A stretch of 64,000 nt of DNA from Spirochaetia bacterium (GCA_900769985.1 CAAGIS010000064.1:124001-188000), one strand, 5' to 3'. Positions 24,769 to 34,469 are shown, counted from the first letter of the stretch. Notes: generated by a model from the sequence alone, not told the origin. A program made the numbers and translations.

Positions 24769-26421
24769 TTACATTTTTTTTGTCAAATCAGACGGATTTA
24801 ACGTTATTATTTTATTTGACTTATCAGTTACAAAAAATCCTTCTGCACTGATAAATATAGGTGTTGCAGGATTTACTTCTACAGAAGATTTTACAGTACA
24901 TTCAAGATTTGAATTGAATTTTCCGACATAACTTTTGCCGTTGTCATTTATAACGCAGTAATAATCTGAGCCTGCCTGAATTAATACTGAATTATCTGCG
25001 ATTACCTCATGTGATTCAGAAATGATTTCAAGGTTGTCTTTGTCAATCTGAACAAGTCTGACAGCACCATTTTTGTTTGTTTCGCCGGCAATTGCAATAA
25101 AGTTAGTTCCGTCACGGTATACAGTCCTGTTTCTGATTACCGTTACAGGAGATGTCTTTAATTCTTCGCCAGTAAGCCTGTTTATTTTTACGATTGCAGA
25201 ATAAAGATTTTTTGTATCTACAAGTTTTAAAGCGTAAGCGGCTGTCGTTTCTTCAAGAACCTGCTGAGTTATGACTTCTTTCTGATCTTTTGCAATCTGA
25301 TTTCTTTCGTTTCCGGCTTCAGTCTGCTTTTTATCTGCCTTTGCCTGTTCGGTTTCGGCTGTGTTTTTTGCTTCGTTTACAGTTTCCTGCTGTTTTTCTA
25401 CAGTTTCCTGCTGTTCGTCAGCTTCTTTTTGAGCCTGCACAGCTTCTTTTGCTGACTGTTCGGCTTCTTTTTGAGCCTGCTCAGCCTGTTTTTGAGCCTG
25501 CCTGTCTCCAGGATTTTCCTGTGCCTGTTTAGCAGCTTCATCTGCTTTTTTCTGAGATTCCTGAGCTGCCTGCTTCTTTTGTTCAGCAGTTTCTTTTTTC
25601 TGCTCTAAAATATTTTTTTCTTCTTTAAGTTTTTCTTCTTCTTTTGTTGCTGTCTTCTGTGCTTCCTGTGCTTTTTGAGATGCCTGTTCAGCTTCCCGTT
25701 CTTTTATGTCAACCATATTTTTTCTCTGGTCAATGCCTTTGTCGTCTTCTTCCTGCATTGATTCGACTACTTTTTTGTCGCTTATAACAGAAGTATCAAT
25801 CGTACTCAATCCGCCATTTAAATCTGCAAGCGGAATTACTATCTGAGTTGAACCTGCCCACTGCTTGTAAGATAGTGCAAGACCGGCTTTGTCAGCATCA
25901 AGATTTTTTAATACATCATTTTTGTATTTACCTTTGAAATATTCAATATTGTTCCTGTAAACTGCATTATAAACAGTCGCAAATGTAGCAATCGTATATG
26001 CATCATCGTATTCATAACCATAGGCTTTGCTCAAATAAGAAGCAATGATGTGCCTGAGATTGCGTATGTGGTCTACACCAGAATTTTTTCCTATGATAAA
26101 GATGTCAGCATCAAGCTTTCCTTGTTCTGAAGAATCAATCGCATGAATTACATAATATCTGTCAGCATTTCCTTTTGAAAAAGGAACGTCTTTGTTAAAA
26201 CCATCTGCAAGGTCTGAACCTATTGAACGGATTTGCTCCAGCGTATCGACTTTTGCATGAGGACCATTGTAATTTTCAAATACAATAGTCTGATTTGAAG
26301 TTGATTTTATTTCGTTTTCATCTACTTCAACAGAAAATACAGCCGATGCAGAAAAAATCAAGACCGAAGTTAAAACAAGTTTTTTTATAAAAACATCAGC
26401 TTTTATGAGTGAGTTTTTCAT
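24769..26421 (-). CDS. P83/100-family exported coiled-coil protein
   Basis: Related to the Borrelia P83/P100 antigen family of spirochaetes. Residues 1-30 are a signal peptide. The N-terminal globular domain (about 35-215) carries the family-like 'GPHAKVDTLEQIRSIGSDLADG', 'YYVIHAIDSSEQGKLDADIFIIGKNSGVDHIRNLRHIIASYLSKAYGY' and 'WAGSTQIVIPL'. Residues 230-385 are a long Ala/Glu/Gln/Lys coiled coil with 'QAQKEA'-like repeats. The last 160 residues look beta-rich ('VRLVQIDKDNLEIISES'). Function is unknown; the location is probably periplasmic or envelope-associated. GGAGG precedes the ATG. Confidence 0.8.
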   Translation of the reverse strand: MKNSLIKADVFIKKLVLTSVLIFSASAVFSVEVDENEIKSTSNQTIVFENYNGPHAKVDTLEQIRSIGSDLADGFNKDVPFSKGNADRYYVIHAIDSSEQGKLDADIFIIGKNSGVDHIRNLRHIIASYLSKAYGYEYDDAYTIATFATVYNAVYRNNIEYFKGKYKNDVLKNLDADKAGLALSYKQWAGSTQIVIPLADLNGGLSTIDTSVISDKKVVESMQEEDDKGIDQRKNMVDIKEREAEQASQKAQEAQKTATKEEEKLKEEKNILEQKKETAEQKKQAAQESQKKADEAAKQAQENPGDRQAQKQAEQAQKEAEQSAKEAVQAQKEADEQQETVEKQQETVNEAKNTAETEQAKADKKQTEAGNERNQIAKDQKEVITQQVLEETTAAYALKLVDTKNLYSAIVKINRLTGEELKTSPVTVIRNRTVYRDGTNFIAIAGETNKNGAVRLVQIDKDNLEIISESHEVIADNSVLIQAGSDYYCVINDNGKSYVGKFNSNLECTVKSSVEVNPATPIFISAEGFFVTDKSNKIITLNPSDLTKKM

Positions 26422-26469
26422 AAAACCTCCATAAAAATAAGTTCTATAATATAATAAACATTCAAAGTT

Positions 26470-26506
26470 AACACTGAAAAATCCTCAATAGGATTTATTC
26501 AGTGTT
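26470..26506 (-). repeat. Dispersed palindromic repeat, copy 3
   Basis: Third copy of the AACACTGAAAAATCCT palindrome, 4-nt loop, with one arm carrying an extra base. In the direction of the propeller-protein gene it lies about 24 nt after the stop. The upstream (minus-sense) edge has the same GGAA lead-in seen in the other two copies. Confidence 0.82.
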
Positions 26507-26530
26507 TCCATAGAATAAATAATTATATCA

Positions 26531-28339
26531 TTACATATCCAAATCGGCAAGTTTTTGCAGGCAACTACGGACAGTTTTTTTTGTTGATTCATCATACTGT
26601 GGATAAAACAAATTGCTTAAAATTTTTTTTCCATGCGAAATAAATGCAGGTTTTCCCATAAAGCGGCAGATTTCACATACAGCCTCTGATGCTTTTTGCA
26701 AGACGGCTTTTTCCCTCGGGTTAGTGCGTTTTATAAGAAGTTCAATCTGCAAAAGAAGTTCACCGTTCGGGTCATAGGCAAACTGACAGATTCCGTCAAG
26801 AATTTTGATTATAAGAGTCCTGTCAGTTTCGGCACTTAAAAGCCGCACATATTCCTGCTGAAAAATTCCTGATTCAAAAAGGGGAATTATCCTCATTACA
26901 TTTTCCATGTCAACGACAGAATATTCAGTTTTTATCAGATTTAACATATCTTTGTTAATTTCAGAACTTCTTGTATCCTGAATGTAAAAATCAATGACAG
27001 TAAAAATATCATTTGCTGTTTTCTTTTCTTTCTGTCCGTAATTTCCGTTTTTCATCATCAGGTAGATTTCATTTGAGAAAGCTGAACTTGAAGGGCGGAA
27101 ATCTTTTTTACTTATAAAATAATTTTTAAAGCCCTTTTTTCTTGAAGAATTTTCGTTTGTTCTTGAAGCCGGCGTAATTTTAAAAGAATTGATTACCCAG
27201 TCTTCTGACAAAAAAGTAAGGAATCCAGTATTAATAAAAAAAACATAATCCCATTTATATTTTCCGTTTTTATCGGGAAGAACAAACTGCCTTATTTTAT
27301 TCCCTGATAAACTATAAATTACGCAGTTTTTTGAATCTGAAAGTATGATTTTATCGCCGGCAGATTCCAGAATAAGAATGTCTTTGGCATTAATTTCTGA
27401 AACATCAAAAATTTTCTGACAGATTCCAGTCTGAACGTTTACGACAGCGGCTTTCCCGGAAGAAAAAAGAAGCCATAATGTTTCACTAATTTTTTTTGCA
27501 CTGACATTTTCCGTAAAGCTAAAGGTACTGTCAGCCCATTTTGAAAAGACTGGCAAAAAATCTTCAGAACTGTTATCGTTTTCTCTGCTAGCACTTTCAT
27601 TTACGGCACACATTCCGATTCCACCGTTTTTAAAAACAAGTACAGTTCCATAATCAGTTGCAAAGCTTTTTGCAACGATTCCTTGAAATACAATTTCTTC
27701 AAGAACTGCTCCAAACGGACTTATCCTGACTGCACACGTTTTTCCTGCAGAGAGTTTTTCCAAAAACAACAGGACGCTGCCGTCATTTAAACTCTGCATT
27801 GGAAGTGAATTCTGATTTTCTGTCGTAATATTCCATTTTAAACTTCCGCCGATTCCATAACAGGCAAGGTTGTTTTTCCCCTGAATAAAAACCCTGTCGT
27901 CAAAGCAGACTAAAGGCTTTGATAAAGCATCAAACGGTAAATCATTTTTCCATAAAACAAGACCTGACGGATTAAGCAGAAAAAGCTGATTTTTTTCTGT
28001 AATCACATAGATAAAATCAGAATCAGTTATTGTAAGGAATTTTATTTTTGACACAATATTCGTATTCCATAGCAACTGTCCGTTTTTTAAATAGCATGCT
28101 AAAAACTTGTCTTCTTGAACTTCAAGAAAGCCGTAATCTGTCTGAACCGGGGTGCCGGAAGGCGAGCCTGTTAAAACTGCAAACCAGCTTCTGTCAAGGC
28201 TGTCAATTTTTATGGGAGCAGAACTTTCAGAAAGTGATTTTTCGATTGAATTGGCTGCTTGATTTGAATGTGTAATAAAGGGAAAAAGAGAGAAAATTAT
28301 AGTTAAAAGTAAAAATTTGTATTCTTTTTTATACATCAT
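26531..28339 (-). CDS. exported PQQ-like beta-propeller protein with helical C-terminus
   Basis: Start chosen at ATG 28339 ('MMYKKEYKFLLLTIIFSLFPF', a signal peptide). The frame runs 39 residues further upstream, but that part overlaps the previous gene and lacks homology sense. Repeating segments of the type 'ACYLKNGQLLWNTNI', 'FLLNPSGLVLWKNDL' and 'ACYGIGGSLKWNI' are typical blades of a PQQ/Trp-docking propeller (residues 40-380). The C-terminal 170 residues are helical and HEAT-like ('PLFESGIFQQEYVRLLSAE', 'GELLLQIELLIKRTNPREKAVLQKASEAV'). It is probably a periplasmic scaffold, partner unknown. It lies 22 bp after the methyltransferase gene. Confidence 0.68.
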   Translation of the reverse strand: MMYKKEYKFLLLTIIFSLFPFITHSNQAANSIEKSLSESSAPIKIDSLDRSWFAVLTGSPSGTPVQTDYGFLEVQEDKFLACYLKNGQLLWNTNIVSKIKFLTITDSDFIYVITEKNQLFLLNPSGLVLWKNDLPFDALSKPLVCFDDRVFIQGKNNLACYGIGGSLKWNITTENQNSLPMQSLNDGSVLLFLEKLSAGKTCAVRISPFGAVLEEIVFQGIVAKSFATDYGTVLVFKNGGIGMCAVNESASRENDNSSEDFLPVFSKWADSTFSFTENVSAKKISETLWLLFSSGKAAVVNVQTGICQKIFDVSEINAKDILILESAGDKIILSDSKNCVIYSLSGNKIRQFVLPDKNGKYKWDYVFFINTGFLTFLSEDWVINSFKITPASRTNENSSRKKGFKNYFISKKDFRPSSSAFSNEIYLMMKNGNYGQKEKKTANDIFTVIDFYIQDTRSSEINKDMLNLIKTEYSVVDMENVMRIIPLFESGIFQQEYVRLLSAETDRTLIIKILDGICQFAYDPNGELLLQIELLIKRTNPREKAVLQKASEAVCEICRFMGKPAFISHGKKILSNLFYPQYDESTKKTVRSCLQKLADLDM

Positions 28340-28361
28340 AATAACATTTCTAAATAAAACC

Positions 28362-29561
28362 TTACTGAATTTCGAGAAAACACAGACTTTCAATATGGCT
28401 TGTCTGCGGATAAAAATCGAGAAGATAAATTTTCTGCAATTTATAACCTGCATCAAGCAGTTTTTTTATGTCCCGTGCATTTGTAGAAGGTTCGCATGAC
28501 AATACTCTCAAAGTCTTAGGCTTTGTTTCGCACAAAAACTCAAGCACTTCTTTTTCAATCCCGGAACGAGGAGGATCAATTACGGCTGCATCAAAATTGC
28601 CGTTTTGAGCGATGATTGAGCGTGCATTCTGAGACGCCCACTTTGCGCCGCTGATTCCGTAGGACTCGTGATTTGTTCCAGAGAGATTCTGTTCTGCAAA
28701 AACGACTGCGGCTTTGTTATGTTCAACAAGAGTAAGTTTTTCAAATTTATCTGCAAGAAAAACAGAAAAAGTACCGCAACCGCCGTACATATCGAGGACG
28801 TTTTTACCTGAAAGGTTTTCTGTCATCAAGGTCACTGTTTTCTCGAGAACTTCAAGATTTGACTGAAAAAAGCCTTTTATATCAAACATTATTTTTTTTC
28901 CGCACAGTTCAACTGTGACGCATGTTTTTGGGTCTATCGTAATTCCCTGATATTTAGGCTTTATATAATGTTTTATTTTTTTGTTTTTGGGAATGCTTTC
29001 AGATTTTTCCTGCGGAAGTGCAATGGAAAAATCTGGTATTGCCTTTTCAGAACCAAAAATATGACAGCGACCGAAAGGGCGGTTTTTAAAATCTGTCGTC
29101 TTGAGATAATTGTTGACAGGATTTTCTGCAACAGGACAGTTTTTTATAAAAACTTTTTCGTTTGATTTTTTTGCTTCAAGTGCGCCGTCATGCAGCTGAA
29201 AACGCGCCCTGTAATTGAGACTTTTTCCTGTAACACATTCAACTGGCGGTAATTCGATTTTATTGCGCCTAAAACAGTCAGAAAGAATTTCTTTTCTAAG
29301 TTCAACCTGATAATCATAATCTATGTGCATTAAATTGCAGCCGCCGCATTTCTGATAGTTTTCACATACAGGCTGAATTCTTTTAGGCGACGGTTCGATT
29401 ATTTTGACAATTTTTGCAATGTCATAATCTTTTTTGGATTCTATGATTTCGACATCGAGTTTTTCGCCAGGCACTGCAAACGGAACAAAAATATTTTTTC
29501 CGTGCAATTTTGCCAAACAATTTCCCCCAAAAATCATTTTTTCTGTTATAATAATACTCAT
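28362..29561 (-). CDS. rlmD: 23S rRNA (uracil-5-)-methyltransferase, RumA/RlmD type
   Basis: SAM-dependent enzyme that methylates uridine C5 in RNA. The N-terminal TRAM domain (1-58) is followed by the 4Fe-4S ligands Cys66, Cys72, Cys75 and Cys142 ('CENYQKCGGC', 'NCPVA'). 'VLDMYGGCGTFSVFLA' binds SAM, 'DPPRSGI' and 'RVLSCEPSTNARDI' hold the catalytic Asp and Cys. Length 399 aa is near normal. Exact uridine specificity (RlmD, RlmC or TrmA-like) cannot be settled by eye. It is divergent from the hydrolase gene with a 49-bp gap holding the promoters of both. Confidence 0.88.
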   Translation of the reverse strand: MSIIITEKMIFGGNCLAKLHGKNIFVPFAVPGEKLDVEIIESKKDYDIAKIVKIIEPSPKRIQPVCENYQKCGGCNLMHIDYDYQVELRKEILSDCFRRNKIELPPVECVTGKSLNYRARFQLHDGALEAKKSNEKVFIKNCPVAENPVNNYLKTTDFKNRPFGRCHIFGSEKAIPDFSIALPQEKSESIPKNKKIKHYIKPKYQGITIDPKTCVTVELCGKKIMFDIKGFFQSNLEVLEKTVTLMTENLSGKNVLDMYGGCGTFSVFLADKFEKLTLVEHNKAAVVFAEQNLSGTNHESYGISGAKWASQNARSIIAQNGNFDAAVIDPPRSGIEKEVLEFLCETKPKTLRVLSCEPSTNARDIKKLLDAGYKLQKIYLLDFYPQTSHIESLCFLEIQ

Positions 29562-29610
29562 AATATTTTTATATTATAACAATTTTTTTTATTTATTGGG
29601 AGTGCTTATT

Positions 29611-30549
29611 ATGACTTCAAAAACTTTTTTTCAAACTATGTCAGACGGAACAGAAATCTGTGTAAATAGATGGATTCCTGATGCTGAACCAAAGGCAATC
29701 ATTATAATATCACACGGAATGTCAGAACATTCAATGCGCTATGACAAACTGGCTTCTTTTTTAGTAGACGAAGGTTTTTTAGTCAGCGCTCATGACCATC
29801 GCGGACACGGAAAAACTGCTCAGAAACAGCTTGAAAACGGAAGCGTAGGGTTTGGTTATCTTGCAGACAAAAAAGGATTTGAGAAAGTCCGCGATGACAT
29901 CAAGTCAATTGCACTGCAACTGAAGACAGAGTTTCCTGATAAAAAAGTCTTTTTGCTCGGTCATTCTTTTGGTTCAATGGTTTCGCAAGGCTTTATTGAA
30001 AAATATTCTTCTGAAATTGACGGATGCATTTTGAGCGGTTCACGCGGTCCGCAAAGGCTTTTGATAAAATCGGCTTTGTTTGTATCTGACATACTGTATC
30101 TTCTAGGACAGAAAAAGAAGACTTCAAAATTTCTTGATCACCTTGCATTCGGTTCTTACAATAAAAAAATTGAAAACAAGCGTACAGAATTTGACTGGCT
30201 CACAAAGGACAATATGATTGTAGACATGTACAATGCAGACCAGTGGTGCGGCTTTACTATGAAGACAGAATTTTTTCATGAACTTTTCAGAATGCTGAAT
30301 ATAATTCATAAAAAAGCAAATATGAAAAAAATTTCTAATGACCTGCCTGTTTATATCATTGCAGGAACTGATGACCCTGTAAGCAATTACGGAAAAACAG
30401 TTCAAAAACTCTATGAAATTTACAAGTCGAACGGAATAAAAGACTTAGAAATCAAATTATATGAAAATGACAGGCATGAGCTTTTTAATGAAACAGACTG
30501 CGAAGTAGTCATAAAAGATACGATTACATGGCTTTTAAAACATCTGTAA
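29611..30549 (+). CDS. alpha/beta hydrolase, monoacylglycerol-lipase-like
   Basis: Serine hydrolase of the lysophospholipase/MGL group. The oxyanion region is 'IIIISHGMSEHSMRY', then 'HDHRGHGKT', the nucleophile elbow GHSFG with Ser119, the acid in 'GTDDPVS' (near 256) and the His in 'ENDRHELFNE' (near 285). The start is the ATG at 29611, with GGGAG 8 nt upstream. An open frame extends 59 residues further but runs across the divergent promoter region. Length 312 aa fits. Substrate is probably a membrane lipid or acylglycerol, inferred from family. Confidence 0.85.
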   Translation: MTSKTFFQTMSDGTEICVNRWIPDAEPKAIIIISHGMSEHSMRYDKLASFLVDEGFLVSAHDHRGHGKTAQKQLENGSVGFGYLADKKGFEKVRDDIKSIALQLKTEFPDKKVFLLGHSFGSMVSQGFIEKYSSEIDGCILSGSRGPQRLLIKSALFVSDILYLLGQKKKTSKFLDHLAFGSYNKKIENKRTEFDWLTKDNMIVDMYNADQWCGFTMKTEFFHELFRMLNIIHKKANMKKISNDLPVYIIAGTDDPVSNYGKTVQKLYEIYKSNGIKDLEIKLYENDRHELFNETDCEVVIKDTITWLLKHL

Positions 30550-30567
30550 AAATAGAGCAGGACACCA

Positions 30568-31452
30568 ATGACTTTACATCCAGATTATAATAGTCCGTCA
30601 GAAATTAAAAACTTTCTTGAATCTAACGGACTTGCTATGCAGAAAAAGTTCGGACAGAATTTTCTGATAAATGAAAATGCGCGCAAAAGAATTATCGATG
30701 CCCTTGATATTACGGAAAATTCTTCCGTCTGGGAAGTAGGACCGGGGCTTGGCTGCATGACAGAAGAAATACTTTTAAGAGGGGCATCGTTAACTGCTTT
30801 TGAGATTGACAGAGGATTTGCAGAATGTCTTAAAAACTTTTTTGACAGTTATGCAGAAAAATTTTCTCTTGTAGAAGGCGATGTTTTAAAAACATGGAAA
30901 AAAGAAAGAGCAGCTTTTTCTGAAAAAACAGGAAAAGAAAATCCTGACAGATTTTTTGGAAACCTGCCTTACAACATTGCGGCAACATTAATTGCAGATA
31001 CAATAGAAAATCAAGTCCGCTTTGACAAATGCGTTTTTACAGTCCAAAAAGAAGTTGCCAAAAGAATGACTGCAAAACCAGGAACGGAGGATTACTCATC
31101 GTTCAGCGTGTTGTGCTCATGGGCTTATGACATAAACAATGTCATTGATCTTGCAGGAACAAATTTCTGGCCGAAACCTAATGTAGATTCGCGCGCCGTT
31201 CTGTTCACTAAAAAAGAAGGATTTCCTGACTGCGAAAATCCGAAACTGTTCTGTAAAATGCAGAGGTCGCTTTTCAGTTCAAGAAGGAAAAACGTAAAAA
31301 ACAATCTTGGAATCTTTTTATCATCGGCAGAAAAAGCAGAATACGCGCTTGACAAAGCAAAAATTATGCCGTCACTGAGGGCAGAAGTACTGACACTTGA
31401 ACAGATGCTGGTATTGTCTGATGTCCTTAATAAAGATATAATAACAAAGTAA
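30568..31452 (+). CDS. rsmA: 16S rRNA (adenine1518-N6/adenine1519-N6)-dimethyltransferase
   Basis: KsgA-type enzyme that dimethylates two adjacent adenines near the 3' end of 16S rRNA. The signature 'KKFGQNFLINENARKRI', the SAM motif 'VWEVGPGLGCMTEEIL' and the catalytic 'GNLPYNIA' are intact. 'FWPKPNVDSRAV' marks the C-terminal part. Length 294 aa is standard. It is followed by yggS at 10 bp and preceded by the hydrolase at 18 bp, so the run to 34.4 kb looks like one transcript. Confidence 0.95.
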   Translation: MTLHPDYNSPSEIKNFLESNGLAMQKKFGQNFLINENARKRIIDALDITENSSVWEVGPGLGCMTEEILLRGASLTAFEIDRGFAECLKNFFDSYAEKFSLVEGDVLKTWKKERAAFSEKTGKENPDRFFGNLPYNIAATLIADTIENQVRFDKCVFTVQKEVAKRMTAKPGTEDYSSFSVLCSWAYDINNVIDLAGTNFWPKPNVDSRAVLFTKKEGFPDCENPKLFCKMQRSLFSSRRKNVKNNLGIFLSSAEKAEYALDKAKIMPSLRAEVLTLEQMLVLSDVLNKDIITK

Positions 31453-31462
31453 AGGCATTTTT

Positions 31463-32164
31463 ATGGATATAAAAACTAATTTAGAAAATATAAACGCAAA
31501 AATTAACGAAGCATGCCAGAAAGCAGGCAGAAATCCGGCAGAAGTAAAGCTTGTTGCCGTAAGCAAATTTCATCCTGCAAAAGATGTCATTGATGCCATA
31601 AATTGCGGTCAGCTGCTGTTTGGCGAAAACAGAGTTCAGGAAGCAAAGGAAAAGTTTACCGAAATTTATAAATCATATCCGAAAGTTCAGCTTCATATTA
31701 TAGGGACACTCCAGAGAAACAAAGTAAAGGATGCTGTTAAGATTGCAAGCTGCATTGAATCTGTCGACAGGGTTGAACTTCTGGAAGAGATTGAAAAACA
31801 GTGTGCGAAAATCGGAAAAAAAATTGAGGTTTTTTTGGAACTTCATACAGGCGAAGAAACTAAGTCCGGTTTTCCTGATTTTGATTCTTTAAAAAATACG
31901 GCAGAATTATTTATTCAGGATAAATTTCCTCATGTAACGCTAAGAGGGTTGATGACAATGGCGCCTTTTACGGAAGATAAAGATTTAATACGAAAGTCTT
32001 TTTCAACTTTAAAAGAGGCAAAGCAAAAAATAAACGCACTTTATCCTGCATTAAATCTGACGGAGCTTTCGATGGGAATGTCAAATGATTTTGAACTTGC
32101 AGTTGAAGAAGGTTCTACAATCGTAAGGATCGGGACAAGTATTTTCGGACCAAGAGTTTATTAA
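31463..32164 (+). CDS. yggS: PLP homeostasis protein, YggS/PROSC family
   Basis: Single-domain TIM-barrel protein that binds pyridoxal phosphate. The PLP Lys is Lys35 in 'VKLVAVSKFHPA'. 'LFGENRVQEA', 'LHIIGTLQRNKV', 'GLMTMAPF' and 'LSMGMSNDFELAVEEGSTIVRIGTSIFG' are highly conserved. Length 233 aa is normal. Family members regulate free PLP; no enzymatic reaction is established. Confidence 0.94.
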   Translation: MDIKTNLENINAKINEACQKAGRNPAEVKLVAVSKFHPAKDVIDAINCGQLLFGENRVQEAKEKFTEIYKSYPKVQLHIIGTLQRNKVKDAVKIASCIESVDRVELLEEIEKQCAKIGKKIEVFLELHTGEETKSGFPDFDSLKNTAELFIQDKFPHVTLRGLMTMAPFTEDKDLIRKSFSTLKEAKQKINALYPALNLTELSMGMSNDFELAVEEGSTIVRIGTSIFGPRVY

Positions 32165-32165
32165 A

Positions 32166-32699
32166 ATGAAAATCAGAAATATTTTTACTATTGTAATTTT
32201 GATTTTTCTTTCTGCTGATTTTTTTGCGCAGGCAGACAGTTCTGTCTCAAATTCAGCGGCAGAAAGTTCTATGCAGAATAAAAAAAGGGAAATGCCGTTG
32301 TGGTTAAAAGATGCGCGCGATACAGAAATCATAATGCTCGGTTCACTGCCTTTTGTTACGCTTGGCGTTACGCTCGGATATTCGTTTGTTAATTTTGTTC
32401 AGCATGATTTTAATTCAGCATATTTTGTAAATCCTTTTACAAAGGAAGGCTCGTTTACGCAGGACGAACAAATCGGCATTATAGTAACATCTTCGTTGAT
32501 TTGCGCAGGAATCGGACTTACAAACCTTACGATAAACCTGATAAAGCGCGGAATCGAAAAAAAGAATAACCGACAGTTCCTGCAGGATAACATAAAAATT
32601 ACTGTCATTGAAAATGAAATGAGCATAATGCCTGTTCCGCAAAAATACAGACGAGAGAAAAAATATTTGTACGGAAATATGGAAAGTGCCGTTTTTTAA
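32166..32699 (+). CDS. exported or membrane protein of unknown function
   Basis: Not recognised. It begins 1 nt after the yggS stop. A signal peptide (residues 1-21, ending in FFAQA) precedes a polar stretch. Two hydrophobic segments follow ('IIMLGSLPFVTLGVTLGYSFVNFV' near 60-80 and 'IIVTSSLICAGIGLTNLTINLI' near 105-125), then a basic tail. The 3' end overlaps the next gene by 14 bp. It resembles the small treponeme-specific membrane proteins often placed before pseudouridine synthase genes, but that is impression only. Confidence 0.6.
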   Translation: MKIRNIFTIVILIFLSADFFAQADSSVSNSAAESSMQNKKREMPLWLKDARDTEIIMLGSLPFVTLGVTLGYSFVNFVQHDFNSAYFVNPFTKEGSFTQDEQIGIIVTSSLICAGIGLTNLTINLIKRGIEKKNNRQFLQDNIKITVIENEMSIMPVPQKYRREKKYLYGNMESAVF

Positions 32700-33651
32700 A
32701 AATACAGTTCCCGAAAATTTTGCAGATTCTCAGCGTCTTGACAAATATATTGCCTCGCTAAAAGACGGAATTAACCGTTCAAAATTAAAATCATCTGCGA
32801 CAGAAATTCTTGTCAACGGGAAAAATGCAAGGCTGTCTTACAAAGTAAAGGCAAAAGACGTAATTGAAATTCAATGGGATGACAATATTCCGTCAGACAT
32901 TGAGCCTGAAAACATTGCGTTGAAAATCATTTACGAAGACGAAAACGTTACGGTCGTAAACAAAGAGCAGGGAATGGTAACTCATCCTGCTGCAGGAAAC
33001 TGGAGCGGAACTTTAGTAAATGCACTTTTGTTCCACTGGAAAAAAGGAGCAATAGAACAAATAACTGACGATGACATTTCAAAAGTACTTGCAAACAGAA
33101 GACCGGGAATCGTTCACAGGCTTGATAAAGACACTTCAGGCATTATAATTACCGCAAAAAATCAAGATGCAGAAAGCTGGCTTCAGGAACAGTTTATTAC
33201 AAAAAATTTATGCAAGGAATATATTTTAATAACAAAAGGCCGCCCCAAAAAAACATCAGGGGATATTCAGACTCAAATTATACGCGATCCGAGGGACCGC
33301 AAAAAATACAAAGCCGTAACAGAAACTGACAGCGGAAAATATGCTCGTACGCTATATAAGTGTATTGCTTTTTACGGAAATTATTCATTAATACGGGTCA
33401 GGTTAAAAACAGGACGAACTCATCAAATCCGCGTTCACATGAAATTTATAGGATGTCCGATTCTTGGCGATCCGATTTATTCAAAAACAGATTCGGTTTT
33501 TCCGGATGCAACTTTAATGCTTCATTCAAGGCAGCTTGACATAAGGCTTCCCGGTGAAAGTGAATATACAAGATTTAAAGCTGAAATTCCTGAAAGATTC
33601 AAGTCTGTCATAAAAGTTCTTCAAAGCTCTTATAAAAAAGAAACTTTATGA
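32686..33651 (+). CDS. RluA-family pseudouridine synthase with S4 domain (RluD-like)
   Basis: Converts uridines in 23S rRNA to pseudouridine. The N-terminal S4 RNA-binding domain (about 12-70) is followed by the catalytic motif HRLDKDTSG with Asp147, 'YEDENVTVVNKEQGMVTHPA' and 'LKTGRTHQIRVHMKFIGCPILGDPIY'. The start appears to be GTG at 32686, inside the end of the upstream gene. Length 321 aa matches RluD. The exact target cannot be assigned. Confidence 0.9.
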   Translation: MPFFKNTVPENFADSQRLDKYIASLKDGINRSKLKSSATEILVNGKNARLSYKVKAKDVIEIQWDDNIPSDIEPENIALKIIYEDENVTVVNKEQGMVTHPAAGNWSGTLVNALLFHWKKGAIEQITDDDISKVLANRRPGIVHRLDKDTSGIIITAKNQDAESWLQEQFITKNLCKEYILITKGRPKKTSGDIQTQIIRDPRDRKKYKAVTETDSGKYARTLYKCIAFYGNYSLIRVRLKTGRTHQIRVHMKFIGCPILGDPIYSKTDSVFPDATLMLHSRQLDIRLPGESEYTRFKAEIPERFKSVIKVLQSSYKKETL

Positions 33652-34445
33652 CACATCAGGTAATTCTTATAAAACAGTGTGAGCCTATTATGGAACAAAA
33701 GAACGGAATAAAAATTATTGCCTCTCCTGACAGTCAGAATCCTTTTATAGTTGCCTGTAAGCCAAAAGGAATTCCTAGTGCTCCTTTATCTGCTGATGAT
33801 AAAAACAATGCCCTTTATTTTGTTTCAGAACTTTTTCCGGAAGTAAAATCAGTTTCAGGAAAAAAAACTGTTGAATATGGTCTTGTCCACCGCATTGATA
33901 CTGCAACTGACGGACTTCTGCTCATTGCAGCAACACAAGAGGCGTATGATTTTTTTATTGAGCAGCAGAAAAACAACCTGTTTATAAAACGGTATAAGGC
34001 TGTATGTGATTTTACTGGAAACATACAGAAAACAAAAGACGGCTTTCCTTACTGCGCTGAATATCAAAAACTTAAAAAACTTAAAACAGGCGAAATCTTT
34101 TGTTTTACGCAGCAAAGTTTATTCAGACCGTTCGGCATAAAAGGAAAAGAAGTCAGACCTGTTACGCAAGATTCAAGTGACAGAATTTTAAAAAAAGCTG
34201 GTACAAGACTTTATACGACAGAAATCCGGCTTGAAAAAAAAGAAAATTCATATTCTGCCATATGCGAAATTACAAACGGCTACAGACATCAAGTAAGGTG
34301 TCATCTTGCTTGGAGTGGAATTGCTATAAAAGGAGATTTGATTTATAACCCATTTTCAAAAGAAGGACAGGAATTTTCATTTACTGCGTTTCAACTTGAG
34401 TTTGCTCATCCGCTGACAAAAAAGATTTTAAAATTCAGTATATAA
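33648..34445 (+). CDS. second RluA-family pseudouridine synthase, no S4 domain
   Basis: A divergent paralogue directly after the RluD-like gene, overlapping by 4 bp (ATGA). The catalytic motif is HRIDTATDG with Asp84, and 'FIVACKPKGIPSAPL' and 'EITNGYRHQVRCHLAWSGIAIKGDLIYNP' confirm the family. It lacks the N-terminal S4 domain and is only 265 aa. An ATG at 33690 is a possible alternative start. It could modify tRNA or rRNA, and the target is not inferable. Confidence 0.85.
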   Translation: MTHQVILIKQCEPIMEQKNGIKIIASPDSQNPFIVACKPKGIPSAPLSADDKNNALYFVSELFPEVKSVSGKKTVEYGLVHRIDTATDGLLLIAATQEAYDFFIEQQKNNLFIKRYKAVCDFTGNIQKTKDGFPYCAEYQKLKKLKTGEIFCFTQQSLFRPFGIKGKEVRPVTQDSSDRILKKAGTRLYTTEIRLEKKENSYSAICEITNGYRHQVRCHLAWSGIAIKGDLIYNPFSKEGQEFSFTAFQLEFAHPLTKKILKFSI

Positions 34446-34469
34446 AATGAAAGGAAAACTGAAAAGTTA

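Noticed and set aside
29434..29610. 59-residue N-terminal extension of the alpha/beta hydrolase
   Set aside because: It is antisense to rlmD and the divergent promoter region; the ATG at 29611 has GGGAG and matches the family start.
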